From NCBI RefSeq assembly GCF_051549785.1, contig NZ_CP189974.1, forward strand, positions 1,860,001 through 1,924,000: 64,000 nt of DNA, given 5' to 3'. Made by a program: the position numbers and the translations under genes. The notes under the pieces were generated by a model. The model saw only the letters and a program-made list of their open reading frames with translations, made no database searches and was not told where the DNA came from. Source of the stretch: Caldatribacterium sp051549785 (GTDB lineage: Bacteria > Atribacterota > Atribacteria > Atribacterales > Caldatribacteriaceae). Below are positions 37,245 through 44,923 of the stretch, piece by piece (position 1 is the stretch's first letter; each line of letters starts with the position of its first letter).

Positions 37245-37273
37245 AGGATACACCCTCTTCTTTTTCCTGTCAA
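37245..37273 (-). promoter_or_regulatory. Promoter of the free-standing ncRNA
   Basis: TTGACA at 37268-37273 and TATCCT at 37245-37250 on the minus strand, spaced 17 bases. Upstream (about 37280-37305) are A/T tracts resembling an UP element, as found in front of highly expressed stable RNAs. Confidence 0.7.
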
Positions 37274-37353
37274 GGGGGGAGAAAAAAAATTTTGGGAAAA
37301 TTTGTGTAGAGGAAAGAGAGCCTCCCGGTGAAAGGTTATCAGGCAAACTGGAA

Positions 37354-37370
37354 GAGGTTCCCAGAACCTC
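37354..37370 (-). terminator. Weak hairpin after the lipoprotein gene
   Basis: A seven-base-pair stem GAGGTTC/GAACCTC with a three-base loop, a few bases after the lipoprotein stop. It has no clear T run. Confidence 0.3.
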
Positions 37371-37372
37371 CA

Positions 37373-37828
37373 TCATGGATTCCCCAGTGCGCACTCTTCT
37401 ATCCTCAGAATAACCCGATATGCATCCTTTGTCGGAGGAGTCGAAGAAGTCCGTGGAGGAAGAACGCCCAGAAACACAACGCAGTATGGCCCCGAAGGCA
37501 ACATTTTGGGAAGTTTGGACTCAACAAGCTCAACCCCTGTTGCATTTCCCTGAACGTCGAACAGAGCAACAACCCTACCCTCCCAAAAGCACTCCACTCC
37601 CTGGGGGCAGCGCGAATCCTCAAGGACGTCTCGGAAGAAGAGGGAAAAATCCCCTCCTTCGAGGTCGATCCCCTTGCCCACGCATACGCTGACTGTCTCC
37701 CCTACCCGAACCCTCACCGAGAGGGTACATCCCACAAAAAGAAGCAGGAAGAGAACCAAAAGTACTCCCCACAGGGCAACGTCCTTCCCCTGTGTACCAA
37801 TCTCGGGAACAACCCTCGTGAAGGCCAT
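37373..37828 (-). CDS. Small lipoprotein with a DSRCP/C-x-W motif
   Basis: A 151-residue hypothetical protein. A hydrophobic segment (VALWGVLLVLFLLLFVG) ends in a lipobox Cys at about residue 34 (LFVGC). The C-terminal domain contains VLEDSRCPQGVECFWEGRVVALFDV. This DSRCP..V.C.W.G pattern recurs in many uncharacterised secreted bacterial proteins. Start at 37828 has GGGGGAAG upstream. It stands alone between the ncRNA and rpsT. Function unknown. Confidence 0.75.
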   Translation of the reverse strand: MAFTRVVPEIGTQGKDVALWGVLLVLFLLLFVGCTLSVRVRVGETVSVCVGKGIDLEGGDFSLFFRDVLEDSRCPQGVECFWEGRVVALFDVQGNATGVELVESKLPKMLPSGPYCVVFLGVLPPRTSSTPPTKDAYRVILRIEECALGNP

Positions 37829-37861
37829 CAGGCTTCCCCCTCTCCCCGTGGTCTTACCGTT

Positions 37862-37867
37862 ATTATA
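37862..37867 (-). promoter_or_regulatory. -10 element of the lipoprotein gene
   Basis: A perfect TATAAT on the minus strand about 34 bases before the lipoprotein ATG. The matching -35 (ATTCCT at 17 bases) is weak. The 37829-38026 spacer otherwise holds only this and the divergent rpsT promoter. Confidence 0.4.
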
Positions 37868-37958
37868 ACCCTCCCATCACAAGGAGGAATTTTTCCGGAG
37901 AGACCACGCTGAAAACGAAAACCCCGGTCACCAATACGGTGTACACCGGCACCAGAGG

Positions 37959-37987
37959 TTGCAAACCCCAGCCTTCCATGCTACAAT
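37959..37987 (+). promoter_or_regulatory. Promoter of rpsT
   Basis: TTGCAA (37959-37964) and TACAAT (37982-37987) are 17 bases apart. The transcript start would be about 33 bases before the rpsT ATG. Confidence 0.75.
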
Positions 37988-38026
37988 TGGCATCGTCTTA
38001 TTTCCTGGACAACGAGGGGTGGAATT

Positions 38027-38305
38027 ATGCCAAATACAAAGTCTGCGTGGAAAAACCTGCGGAAAAGTGAAAAGCGGAGACTCCGAAACAAAGCCATTAA
38101 ATCGGCAACGAAAACCTACATCAAGAAATTCCTGAAGCTCCTGGAAACAGGGAAGATTGACGAGGCACGGGCTTTCCTCAGCGAGGTGTACAAACGGGTT
38201 GATATGGCGGTGAGCAAAGGGGTCTTCCACAGGAACAAGGCAGCTCGCATCAAGTCACGGCTCACCCAGAAACTCAACCGGGCAATGGCTTCTCAGGCTG
38301 CGTGA
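38027..38305 (+). CDS. rpsT: 30S ribosomal protein S20
   Basis: 92 residues, very basic. MPNTKSAWKNLRKSEKRRLRNK is the typical S20 start, and HRNKAARIKSRLTQKLN is the C-terminal signature. The SD is GAGGGGTGG. Its last 32 bases overlap the end of the converging holA gene, and no terminator is visible between them. Confidence 0.97.
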   Translation: MPNTKSAWKNLRKSEKRRLRNKAIKSATKTYIKKFLKLLETGKIDEARAFLSEVYKRVDMAVSKGVFHRNKAARIKSRLTQKLNRAMASQAA

Positions 38306-39227
38306 CTCCGGTCACAAGGAAGACGCAGAAAAGGTGCGGGTCAATACTCTGGGTTTTCAGGAGCCTGTCGGCCATCCTGAGTGTGGCAAAAATCCGCGGG
38401 ATATCGGTGGGACCAAAGGCGTCCTTCATCTTCTGGATTTTCTTCATTTCGAAAGGATTCACTTCCTTCCCCTGCCAGAGGTCCCTCTGGGTTTCTCCCT
38501 TTTCGAACACCTGAGCGAGAAGCCGGAATCGCCGCGCCAGGTGAGTCACAAGAAGGGGTAAGGGAAATCCCTGGCCAACCAGGCGGTATGCGTACTGCAG
38601 GGCCAGGGAAGTGTTCCTCTCTCCCAGGAAGTCAAGGAAACGAAAAAGCAGGATTTTTTCGTTCTTCTCAAAGAAGGCCTCAACGTCTTCTCTCTGGACT
38701 CTTCTGCCCCGAAATCCCTCGAGGAAACTCGCGATCTCCGTTTCCTGAAGCTCGTACTCCTCAAAAAGGCGAAGGAGAATCTCCTCAACCCCTTTCCCGA
38801 ACGAAAGACCAAGCCGGGCCGCTTCCCCCTGGAGAAAACGCTGCAGGACCTCCCTGCTCTCTTCCACCACAATCCAGGGAATTCTTGACCACCCCGCCCC
38901 CTTGAGGTCACCACCTGGAAGGAAGAAAAAGTACATCTCGGGGTACCGGGACGCCTCACGAAAGACGTGGAGCGCCTCTCCCTCGTCAAGGCGGTCCAAA
39001 AAGCAAACCTCCCTCTCAGGGAAAAGCGAGGGAGAAGAGAACTCCTTGGCCCTTTCCTCCCACTCCTGAAGTTTTCGCACCCACAGCACCCTGGAGGCCC
39101 CGAGTTTCCGAAGGATTTCGGGAACGTACCAGTTTTCAAAACGCGCCTGGTTCACCCGCCGCTCAAGGATGAAGAAACGACCCCCAAGATCTCCCGAAAG
39201 CCAGTCTTCAAATCGCTGCTTTCCCAA
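38274..39227 (-). CDS. holA: DNA polymerase III delta subunit (HolA-like)
   Basis: About 317 residues. The N-terminal part is diverged; the C-terminal helical region (FEMKKIQKMKDAFGPTDIPRIFATLRMADRLLKTQ) and the central VEAFFEKNEKILLFRFLDFLGERNTSLALQYAYRLVGQG match clamp-loader delta proteins. A TTG at 39227 after GGAGAT is the likely start, overlapping comEC by 20 bases. The comEC-holA-rpsT neighbourhood is conserved across bacteria and supports the call. Overlaps rpsT at the 3' end. Confidence 0.82.
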   Translation of the reverse strand: MGKQRFEDWLSGDLGGRFFILERRVNQARFENWYVPEILRKLGASRVLWVRKLQEWEERAKEFSSPSLFPEREVCFLDRLDEGEALHVFREASRYPEMYFFFLPGGDLKGAGWSRIPWIVVEESREVLQRFLQGEAARLGLSFGKGVEEILLRLFEEYELQETEIASFLEGFRGRRVQREDVEAFFEKNEKILLFRFLDFLGERNTSLALQYAYRLVGQGFPLPLLVTHLARRFRLLAQVFEKGETQRDLWQGKEVNPFEMKKIQKMKDAFGPTDIPRIFATLRMADRLLKTQSIDPHLFCVFLVTGVTQPEKPLPG

Positions 39228-41472
39228 ATCTCCGTATCCTCCCCCGGCGAAAAAGCGGGTAGAACTCCACTGCCCCATCCCGCTCTGTGATAAAGTACGG
39301 TACCCTCAGTTTCTCAAGAAGCGCCACCGTGCGGGGATCAGGGTGCCCATAGGGATTCTCTCCTGCAGAAATGACCGCCCACAGGCAACCCGACGCCCGA
39401 ATGAGTGCTTCCAGAGAGGTATTGTAACTCCCGTGATGGGGAAGCACCAGAACCTCTGCCCCGAGAAGAGAGGGATCACGGGGAGCTATCTCCTCGAAAA
39501 CTCCTTCCGCATCCCCACACACGAGCACCCGACCGTAAGGAGTGTGCAGGCGGTACACCACCGCCTTTTCTCCTCTATCAGAAACCGGAAAAACCTCAAG
39601 GAGAATGCGGGGCGAAAGCCGCAGACGGGTCGGGGAAGAAAAATCCGCAGGCGAAAAACAGGGAACCTCCGGAAACGCCTTCTGCAGTGCCGTCACGCCT
39701 CCGGCGTGGTCCCTGTGTCCGTGGGTGAGAAAAATGCCCCGGATTTCAGTAATCCCCCGAAAGCGCAGAAAAGGAAGCAGGATGCTCTCCCCCACATTGC
39801 CATACCCCCGGATGATTCCCCCGGTATCGATGAACATTCCGGTATTCCCCTCAAACAATCCACAGGCAAGACCCTGACCGACGTCGAACACCAGGAAACT
39901 TGTCCTCGGAAACCATAGGGAACCGAGAACCAGACCTCCGAGAACAGGACAGAGGGAAAAGAAGAGCAACACCCGCTTCCTGGTGAGAGCGGCAATCCAG
40001 AGGACAAAGATAGTCCCCCAGGCGACCATTCCCCAGAGGGCATCGCGCCCTCTGGAAAAATCGGCAACCCAGTGGGGCACGGCATTCCGGAGGAACACCG
40101 ACACCTCAAGAAGCATCTGCAAAAGGCAACGGAGGCAGAACCCCAGCACCAGACGCCCGTACGCAAAGGTCTCCAGAACAGGCGTCCAGAGCCCAAGGAA
40201 GAGCACCCCCTCAATGAGGGGAAGCGCAACGAGGTTGCCCAGAAAGACAAGGGAGCTCAAGGAGAACCGGTTCCCCACAAGGAAGGGGAAACTGGCGAAG
40301 GTGGCGGAAGCGGTGGCAAGCAGAACCCCAAGAACGTACCGGGAGAGGAGCTCTCGCCACTTCCTGTGTTCCTTCCGGCGAGGGAGAAAAGCGGCAAACA
40401 CGGCAACGCCCACTGTGGAGGCAAAGGAGAGCTGTGCGCCTGGAAGAAAGAGCATTTCCGGCTGCAGCAAAAACATCACCAGAAAAGCGCTGCAAAGCAC
40501 CCCCATCGTGGTCACCGTACGTCCAAGCCTTCTGCCCAAAAGTAAAAGACTCGCCATTATCCAGGCCCTGGATGCCGAGGCCACGAAACCGCAGAAAGCA
40601 AGGTACAGGAAGGTGAAGGGAAGCACTCCAAAGAGCACCATCCGCCGGGGGAGGAGGCGCTGGAACACGGAGAAAAGCAGCGTCCCAAGAAGCGCCATGT
40701 GGAAACCCGAAACACAGAAGAGGTGGTACACGCCGACTTCCTGGAGGAGGGGGAACGTCTGCAGGAACTCTTCGCCTCGAACGCCGAAAAGGAGGGCGTT
40801 GAAAAGGGGAGAGGTTTCAAGGAGGAGATGCTGCCAGCGATCGAGAAAAGCCCCTCTTTTTTCGTGTACCCAGCGGAGAAAGGCAAACCACAGACTCTGA
40901 GAAGGAGAGAGTGAAATCTCCTGCACCTCAAGGTACCCGGCGATTCTCCTTTTCCGGAAATGTTCCCGCAGGTCTCGCCCTCCAGGATTCGCGCAGGAGG
41001 GAAACCCGCGGAAGAGTCCGGTAACCTCCACCTTCCGGTAGAGAAGCGGCCGGAGGGTGGTCTCCTTCCCACGGAGAAGAATCGCCGGCGAATACACCGG
41101 GAACCCCTGAAGACGGACGAGGGTAAACCTCCCATCCTTCTCGACGACATACCCCTCAAGGACGAGGTTCTGGCCTTCCCTATCCCGGAAGTACTCTCCG
41201 GGAAGGTCCAGAACCACGGAGGAGAAAAGCATCCCGAAGACCCCAAAGCCCGCGAGGGTAAAGATCACAAAGGCATGGGAAGGCAGAGAGAGCACCTGAA
41301 CGGCAAAAAGCCCTCCAAGGAGAACAAAAAGGGGGAGAAAGGAAAGCCGAAGGAACGTTCCCACGACAAATCCCAGGGTGACACTGAGGGCAACCCAGAA
41401 GATGGGGTACTGGACAAAGGAGAGAGGGGATATGCGCCGTTCTCCCCTCTCTCCAAAAGCTTCAAGAGACAA
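39208..41472 (-). CDS. comEC: ComEC/Rec2 competence-type DNA uptake channel
   Basis: A large membrane protein of roughly 740-765 residues. An N-terminal OB-like region (DUF4131) is followed by the multi-helix competence domain (YHLFCVSGFHMALLG; GAQLSFASTVGVA) and a C-terminal metallo-beta-lactamase domain (THGHRDHAGGVTAL; LPHHGSYNTS). The start is unclear. A TTG at 41472 and an ATG at 41505 have no SD and overlap pfp, while the well-placed GGGGAG is followed after eight bases by ATA (41433). The window also encodes pilin-like genes, so DNA uptake is possible but unproven. Confidence 0.9.
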   Translation of the reverse strand: MSLEAFGERGERRISPLSFVQYPIFWVALSVTLGFVVGTFLRLSFLPLFVLLGGLFAVQVLSLPSHAFVIFTLAGFGVFGMLFSSVVLDLPGEYFRDREGQNLVLEGYVVEKDGRFTLVRLQGFPVYSPAILLRGKETTLRPLLYRKVEVTGLFRGFPSCANPGGRDLREHFRKRRIAGYLEVQEISLSPSQSLWFAFLRWVHEKRGAFLDRWQHLLLETSPLFNALLFGVRGEEFLQTFPLLQEVGVYHLFCVSGFHMALLGTLLFSVFQRLLPRRMVLFGVLPFTFLYLAFCGFVASASRAWIMASLLLLGRRLGRTVTTMGVLCSAFLVMFLLQPEMLFLPGAQLSFASTVGVAVFAAFLPRRKEHRKWRELLSRYVLGVLLATASATFASFPFLVGNRFSLSSLVFLGNLVALPLIEGVLFLGLWTPVLETFAYGRLVLGFCLRCLLQMLLEVSVFLRNAVPHWVADFSRGRDALWGMVAWGTIFVLWIAALTRKRVLLFFSLCPVLGGLVLGSLWFPRTSFLVFDVGQGLACGLFEGNTGMFIDTGGIIRGYGNVGESILLPFLRFRGITEIRGIFLTHGHRDHAGGVTALQKAFPEVPCFSPADFSSPTRLRLSPRILLEVFPVSDRGEKAVVYRLHTPYGRVLVCGDAEGVFEEIAPRDPSLLGAEVLVLPHHGSYNTSLEALIRASGCLWAVISAGENPYGHPDPRTVALLEKLRVPYFITERDGAVEFYPLFRRGRIRRFGKAAI

Positions 41473-42757
41473 GGTGTCCGAAACGTTTCGTAAAGGATTC
41501 CACATCCATGTTCGCAGCCTTCGCCATGGAAGCCACGAACTCGGGATTCTCCAGGTCCTCTTTTTCGAGGCGAATCATGTACGAGCGGGCCACCTGATAA
41601 GCATAGGAGGTGATGTCCACCGTGCGAACACGCGTCCGTCCCGTGACAGGATCCATAATCTCGTCGAAGGGGATGGGATTGAGTTTCCCGTTCAGGATGC
41701 TGATCATGGCACCCTTTCGCTTCATCTCTTCGCTGTAGCTTCCGCTTAAGAGGTACTCCACAGCTCCGTATCCCAGGTCCCGGGTGTACTCAATGTCGAA
41801 GGGAATTGGCGGAGCGCAGCGGAGTTCATACCCCACGTCCTTGGTGACGACGGTGATTTTCTTCCCCCGCTCTTCAAACCTCCGGGTGATTTCGTTTTTC
41901 AAAAGCTCCCCGAGGGGGACCTCAGCAAGACGCACATGGCCATGGGGGTCACGGGGGATAGACTTTCCGAGGATTCTCTCAATCTCCTCCACGTCCCCAA
42001 ACTTCAGCGCCACACCTTCTGCCACAATGGCGATACCATCGTCCCGGCCGAGGGCCTTCCGCTTGATCATTGCGGCTTCGATAATATCGCAGACGTCCTC
42101 CACTCTGACCTTTCGATTGCCAAACTCCTCGGGGATAATCGTGAGGGTGGCTCCTGCAGCCTTCCCCGTTCCCAGAGCAAGGTGGCCCGCAGAACGACCC
42201 ATGATGACCACGAAGTACCAGCGGTTGGTCGTTCGGGCATCCTCCATGAGGTTCTTCACAATGCCGGTAGCCACCTCCCGGGCGGTCTGGAAACCAAAGG
42301 TGGGCATATCACCCGGAAGGGGTAGGTCATTGTCAATGGTTTTGGGGACATGGGCGACAAAGAGCCTCCCTTCCATGGCCCTGGCAACAATGCTTGCGCT
42401 GAAGGCCGTATCGTCCCCACCGATGGTGACAAGATACCCCACGTTGAGGGACTCCATGACCTTCCGGACATTCGCCACCTTGGCCTCGTCAATAGTTCCT
42501 CCTTTGATGAGGCTATCCCGAGCGGTACGGAGAATAGACCCGCCTTCAAGATGAATCCGGGAAACACGGGAAATGTCAAGAGGAACGGTGTGCACCGCGG
42601 GGTCAAAGGAAGAACTCGAAATCCACTTAAAGCCATCGTAGACCCCGACCACCTCAAGGCCCCTCTTCCGGGCAGCGATGGTCACTGAACCAATGACACC
42701 GTTGATACCAGGTGCAGGACCTCCGCCAACGAGAATCGCCAATCGTTTCGTGCTCAT
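41462..42757 (-). CDS. pfp: Pyrophosphate-dependent 6-phosphofructokinase
   Basis: About 431 residues, closely resembling the Thermotoga PPi-PFK along its length. GGGPAPGINGVIGS is the phosphate loop, GGDDTAFSA replaces the ATP-type GGDGS, and PKTIDND replaces PGTIDND; both changes mark PPi dependence. MGRSAGHLALG and RLAEVPLG follow. The start MSTKRLAIL at 42757 follows GGGAGGA. It has its own promoter 3' of tkt. PPi use makes the step reversible and saves ATP. Confidence 0.93.
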   Translation of the reverse strand: MSTKRLAILVGGGPAPGINGVIGSVTIAARKRGLEVVGVYDGFKWISSSSFDPAVHTVPLDISRVSRIHLEGGSILRTARDSLIKGGTIDEAKVANVRKVMESLNVGYLVTIGGDDTAFSASIVARAMEGRLFVAHVPKTIDNDLPLPGDMPTFGFQTAREVATGIVKNLMEDARTTNRWYFVVIMGRSAGHLALGTGKAAGATLTIIPEEFGNRKVRVEDVCDIIEAAMIKRKALGRDDGIAIVAEGVALKFGDVEEIERILGKSIPRDPHGHVRLAEVPLGELLKNEITRRFEERGKKITVVTKDVGYELRCAPPIPFDIEYTRDLGYGAVEYLLSGSYSEEMKRKGAMISILNGKLNPIPFDEIMDPVTGRTRVRTVDITSYAYQVARSYMIRLEKEDLENPEFVASMAKAANMDVESFTKRFGHLVS

Positions 42758-42783
42758 ACACCACATCCTCCCTTTCGGCAAGA

Positions 42784-42812
42784 AAATTACCAGAAAAGCC
42801 CGGTGAGGTCAA
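42784..42812 (-). promoter_or_regulatory. Promoter of pfp
   Basis: TTGACC (42807-42812) and TAATTT (42784-42789) on the minus strand, 17 bases apart. The -35 lies within the loop/3' arm of the tkt terminator hairpin, so terminator and promoter overlap. Confidence 0.5.
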
Positions 42813-42831
42813 CGGAAAAAACCTCACCGGG
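42793..42831 (-). terminator. Terminator-like hairpin at the end of tkt
   Basis: An 11-base-pair stem CCCGGTGAGGT/ACCTCACCGGG (42821-42831 with 42799-42809), followed on the minus strand by CTTTTC. The tkt stop codon lies in the stem. The T run is short, so partial read-through into pfp is likely. Confidence 0.6.
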
Positions 42832-44875
42832 AAAGCATAGCCTTAGCCCTTGCAAGGAGATTCTCTACACTGATACCAAGCTTTTCAAGCACGGTTTTCC
42901 CCGGTGCCGAGGCTCCGAAGCGGTCAATGCCGATGACTTCTCCTTCCGTCCCGACGTACTTGTACCACCCCAGGGTTGCTCCAGCCTCAATGGCAATCCG
43001 TTTCTCCACACCGGGAGGGAGGACCTCCTCCTGGTAGCTCTTCGGTTGCTCCTCGAAAAGCTCAAAAGAGGGCATGCTCACAACCCTCACCCGTACACCT
43101 TCCTGAGCGAGTTTCTCATAAGCCTCAAGGGCCACGTGGACTTCAGAGCCCGAAGCGATGAGGATGAGCTCCGGGTCGCCCTGGGAGTTATCGGCAAGGA
43201 CATACGCTCCTTTCCTCAGACCCTCGGCTTTCCCGAACTTGCTCTGGTCGATGACCGGAACGTTCTGCCGCGTGAGGATGAGCGCCACCGGCCCTCCCTG
43301 CCGTTCAATGGCTACCTTCCAGGCCTCCCGGGTTTCGTTGGCGTCGGCAGGGCGGATGCAAACCATGTTCGGCATAACCCGGAAACTCATGAGGTGCTCC
43401 ACTGGCTGGTGTGTGGGGCCGTCCTCTCCCACGCCCACCGAGTCGTGAGTCCACACGTAAATGACCTTGCAATGGGAGAGGGCCGCAATGCGCACCGCGG
43501 GACGCATATAATCGGAGAACACAAAAAAGGTCGCCCCAAAGGGAATGAGCCCTCCGTGGATGGCCATACCATTCAGGATGGCCCCCATGGCGTGTTCCCG
43601 CACACCAAAGGCAATGTTCCGGCCCTCGTACCCGATGGGTCCATCGACAAGTCCCTGGGTCCCGGAGGGTACGGATGCAGGTGCCTGGAAGCTCCCCTTG
43701 CCTTTCAAAACGGTACTGGTGGAGGGGTCAAGATCCGCAGAACCTCCAATGAGACCAGGAATCCGATCGGCCAGGACGTTCAGGATTTTCCCACCCACCG
43801 AGCGGGTAGCCACCGGCCCAGCACCTGGTTCAAACACCGGCAAATCCTTATCCCAGTCTGGTGGGAGTTTCCCCTCCATCATCATCCTAAGGGTCTCCGC
43901 TTCTTTCGGATATTCCCGGGAATAGGCCTCAAAGAGCTTCTGCCATTCCCGCTCCTTCTCCTCTCCTTCGCGGACAACCTCCCGCATGTGAGCGAGGACC
44001 TCTTCGGGAACGTAGAACTCAGGCTCAAGGGGCCAACCAAAGAACTCCTTGGTTGCCACAGCCTCTTCTGGTTTCAGGGGAGCACCGTGGACCTCAAAGG
44101 TGTCCTGTTTCGGGCTTCCATATCCGATGTGCGTCGTCACCATGATGAGCGAGGGGTGTTCGGTGTCTCTCCTGGCCTCTTCAATAGCCCGGCTTAAAGC
44201 GGCAAGGTCGTTCCCGTCCTCAACCTCAAGGACCTGCCACCCCAGAGCAAGAAAACGAGCCTTCACATCCTCGGTAAAGCAGATACGCGTCTCCCCCGAG
44301 AGGCTGATGTGGTTGTTATCGTAGAGGTAGATGAGTTTCCCAAGCTTCAGATGTCCCGCCAAAGACGCAGCTTCATAGGCCACACCCTCCATGAGATCGC
44401 CATCGCTCACCAGCGCGTAGGTGTAGTGGTCGATGACGGGAAAACCGGGACGGTTGAAGCGTGCAGCAAGATGCGCCTCAGCGATGGCCACACCGACTCC
44501 GGTGGCAAACCCCTGCCCCAGAGGCCCGGTGGTGGTCTCTATGCCACACTCCAAGCACCGTTCTGGATGCCCAGGCGTGTGGCTTCCCCACTGACGGAAA
44601 TTCCTAAGCTCCTCAAGGCTCATCTTTTCGTACCCGCAGAGGTACAGAAGGGCATAGAGCATGGCCGACCCATGGCCAGCAGAGAGAATAAAACGGTCCC
44701 GGTTGAACCACTGAGGGTTTTTCGGGCTGTGCTTGAGAAACCTTCGGAAGAGGATGTACCCAATGGGTGCGGCCCCAAGCGGAAGACCTGGATGCCCGGA
44801 CTTTGCTCGCTGGATGGCATCCAGAGCCAGCATGCGAATGGTGTTGACCGCAAGTTGCTCTAGCGATGCTCCCAT
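42824..44875 (-). CDS. tkt: Transketolase
   Basis: A full-length 683-residue ThDP enzyme of the pentose phosphate pathway. The N-terminal part has KSGHPGLPLGAAPIGY, TTTGPLGQG and the ThDP/Mg motif SDGDLMEGVAYEAASLAG...DNNHISLSG. The Pyr domain has GVREHAMGAILNGMA and THDSVGVGEDGPTHQPVEHL. The C-terminal domain is complete. A palindrome overlaps the probable -10 just upstream. Together with rpe and the FGGY kinases it forms a pentose route. Confidence 0.97.
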   Translation of the reverse strand: MGASLEQLAVNTIRMLALDAIQRAKSGHPGLPLGAAPIGYILFRRFLKHSPKNPQWFNRDRFILSAGHGSAMLYALLYLCGYEKMSLEELRNFRQWGSHTPGHPERCLECGIETTTGPLGQGFATGVGVAIAEAHLAARFNRPGFPVIDHYTYALVSDGDLMEGVAYEAASLAGHLKLGKLIYLYDNNHISLSGETRICFTEDVKARFLALGWQVLEVEDGNDLAALSRAIEEARRDTEHPSLIMVTTHIGYGSPKQDTFEVHGAPLKPEEAVATKEFFGWPLEPEFYVPEEVLAHMREVVREGEEKEREWQKLFEAYSREYPKEAETLRMMMEGKLPPDWDKDLPVFEPGAGPVATRSVGGKILNVLADRIPGLIGGSADLDPSTSTVLKGKGSFQAPASVPSGTQGLVDGPIGYEGRNIAFGVREHAMGAILNGMAIHGGLIPFGATFFVFSDYMRPAVRIAALSHCKVIYVWTHDSVGVGEDGPTHQPVEHLMSFRVMPNMVCIRPADANETREAWKVAIERQGGPVALILTRQNVPVIDQSKFGKAEGLRKGAYVLADNSQGDPELILIASGSEVHVALEAYEKLAQEGVRVRVVSMPSFELFEEQPKSYQEEVLPPGVEKRIAIEAGATLGWYKYVGTEGEVIGIDRFGASAPGKTVLEKLGISVENLLARAKAMLSR

Positions 44876-44903
44876 CTCTTCTTCACCCCTTTTCCAGTTA
44901 TTC

Positions 44904-44918
44904 CCTCTATTATAGAGG
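44904..44918. repeat. 15-base inverted repeat before tkt, overlapping a TATAAT
   Basis: CCTCTATTATAGAGG is a perfect palindrome around one central base. On the minus strand it contains TATAAT, about 30 bases before the tkt start. No good -35 is seen at 17 bases. The symmetry suggests a repressor operator, but no regulator is encoded nearby. Confidence 0.4.
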
Positions 44919-44923
44919 ACAAA

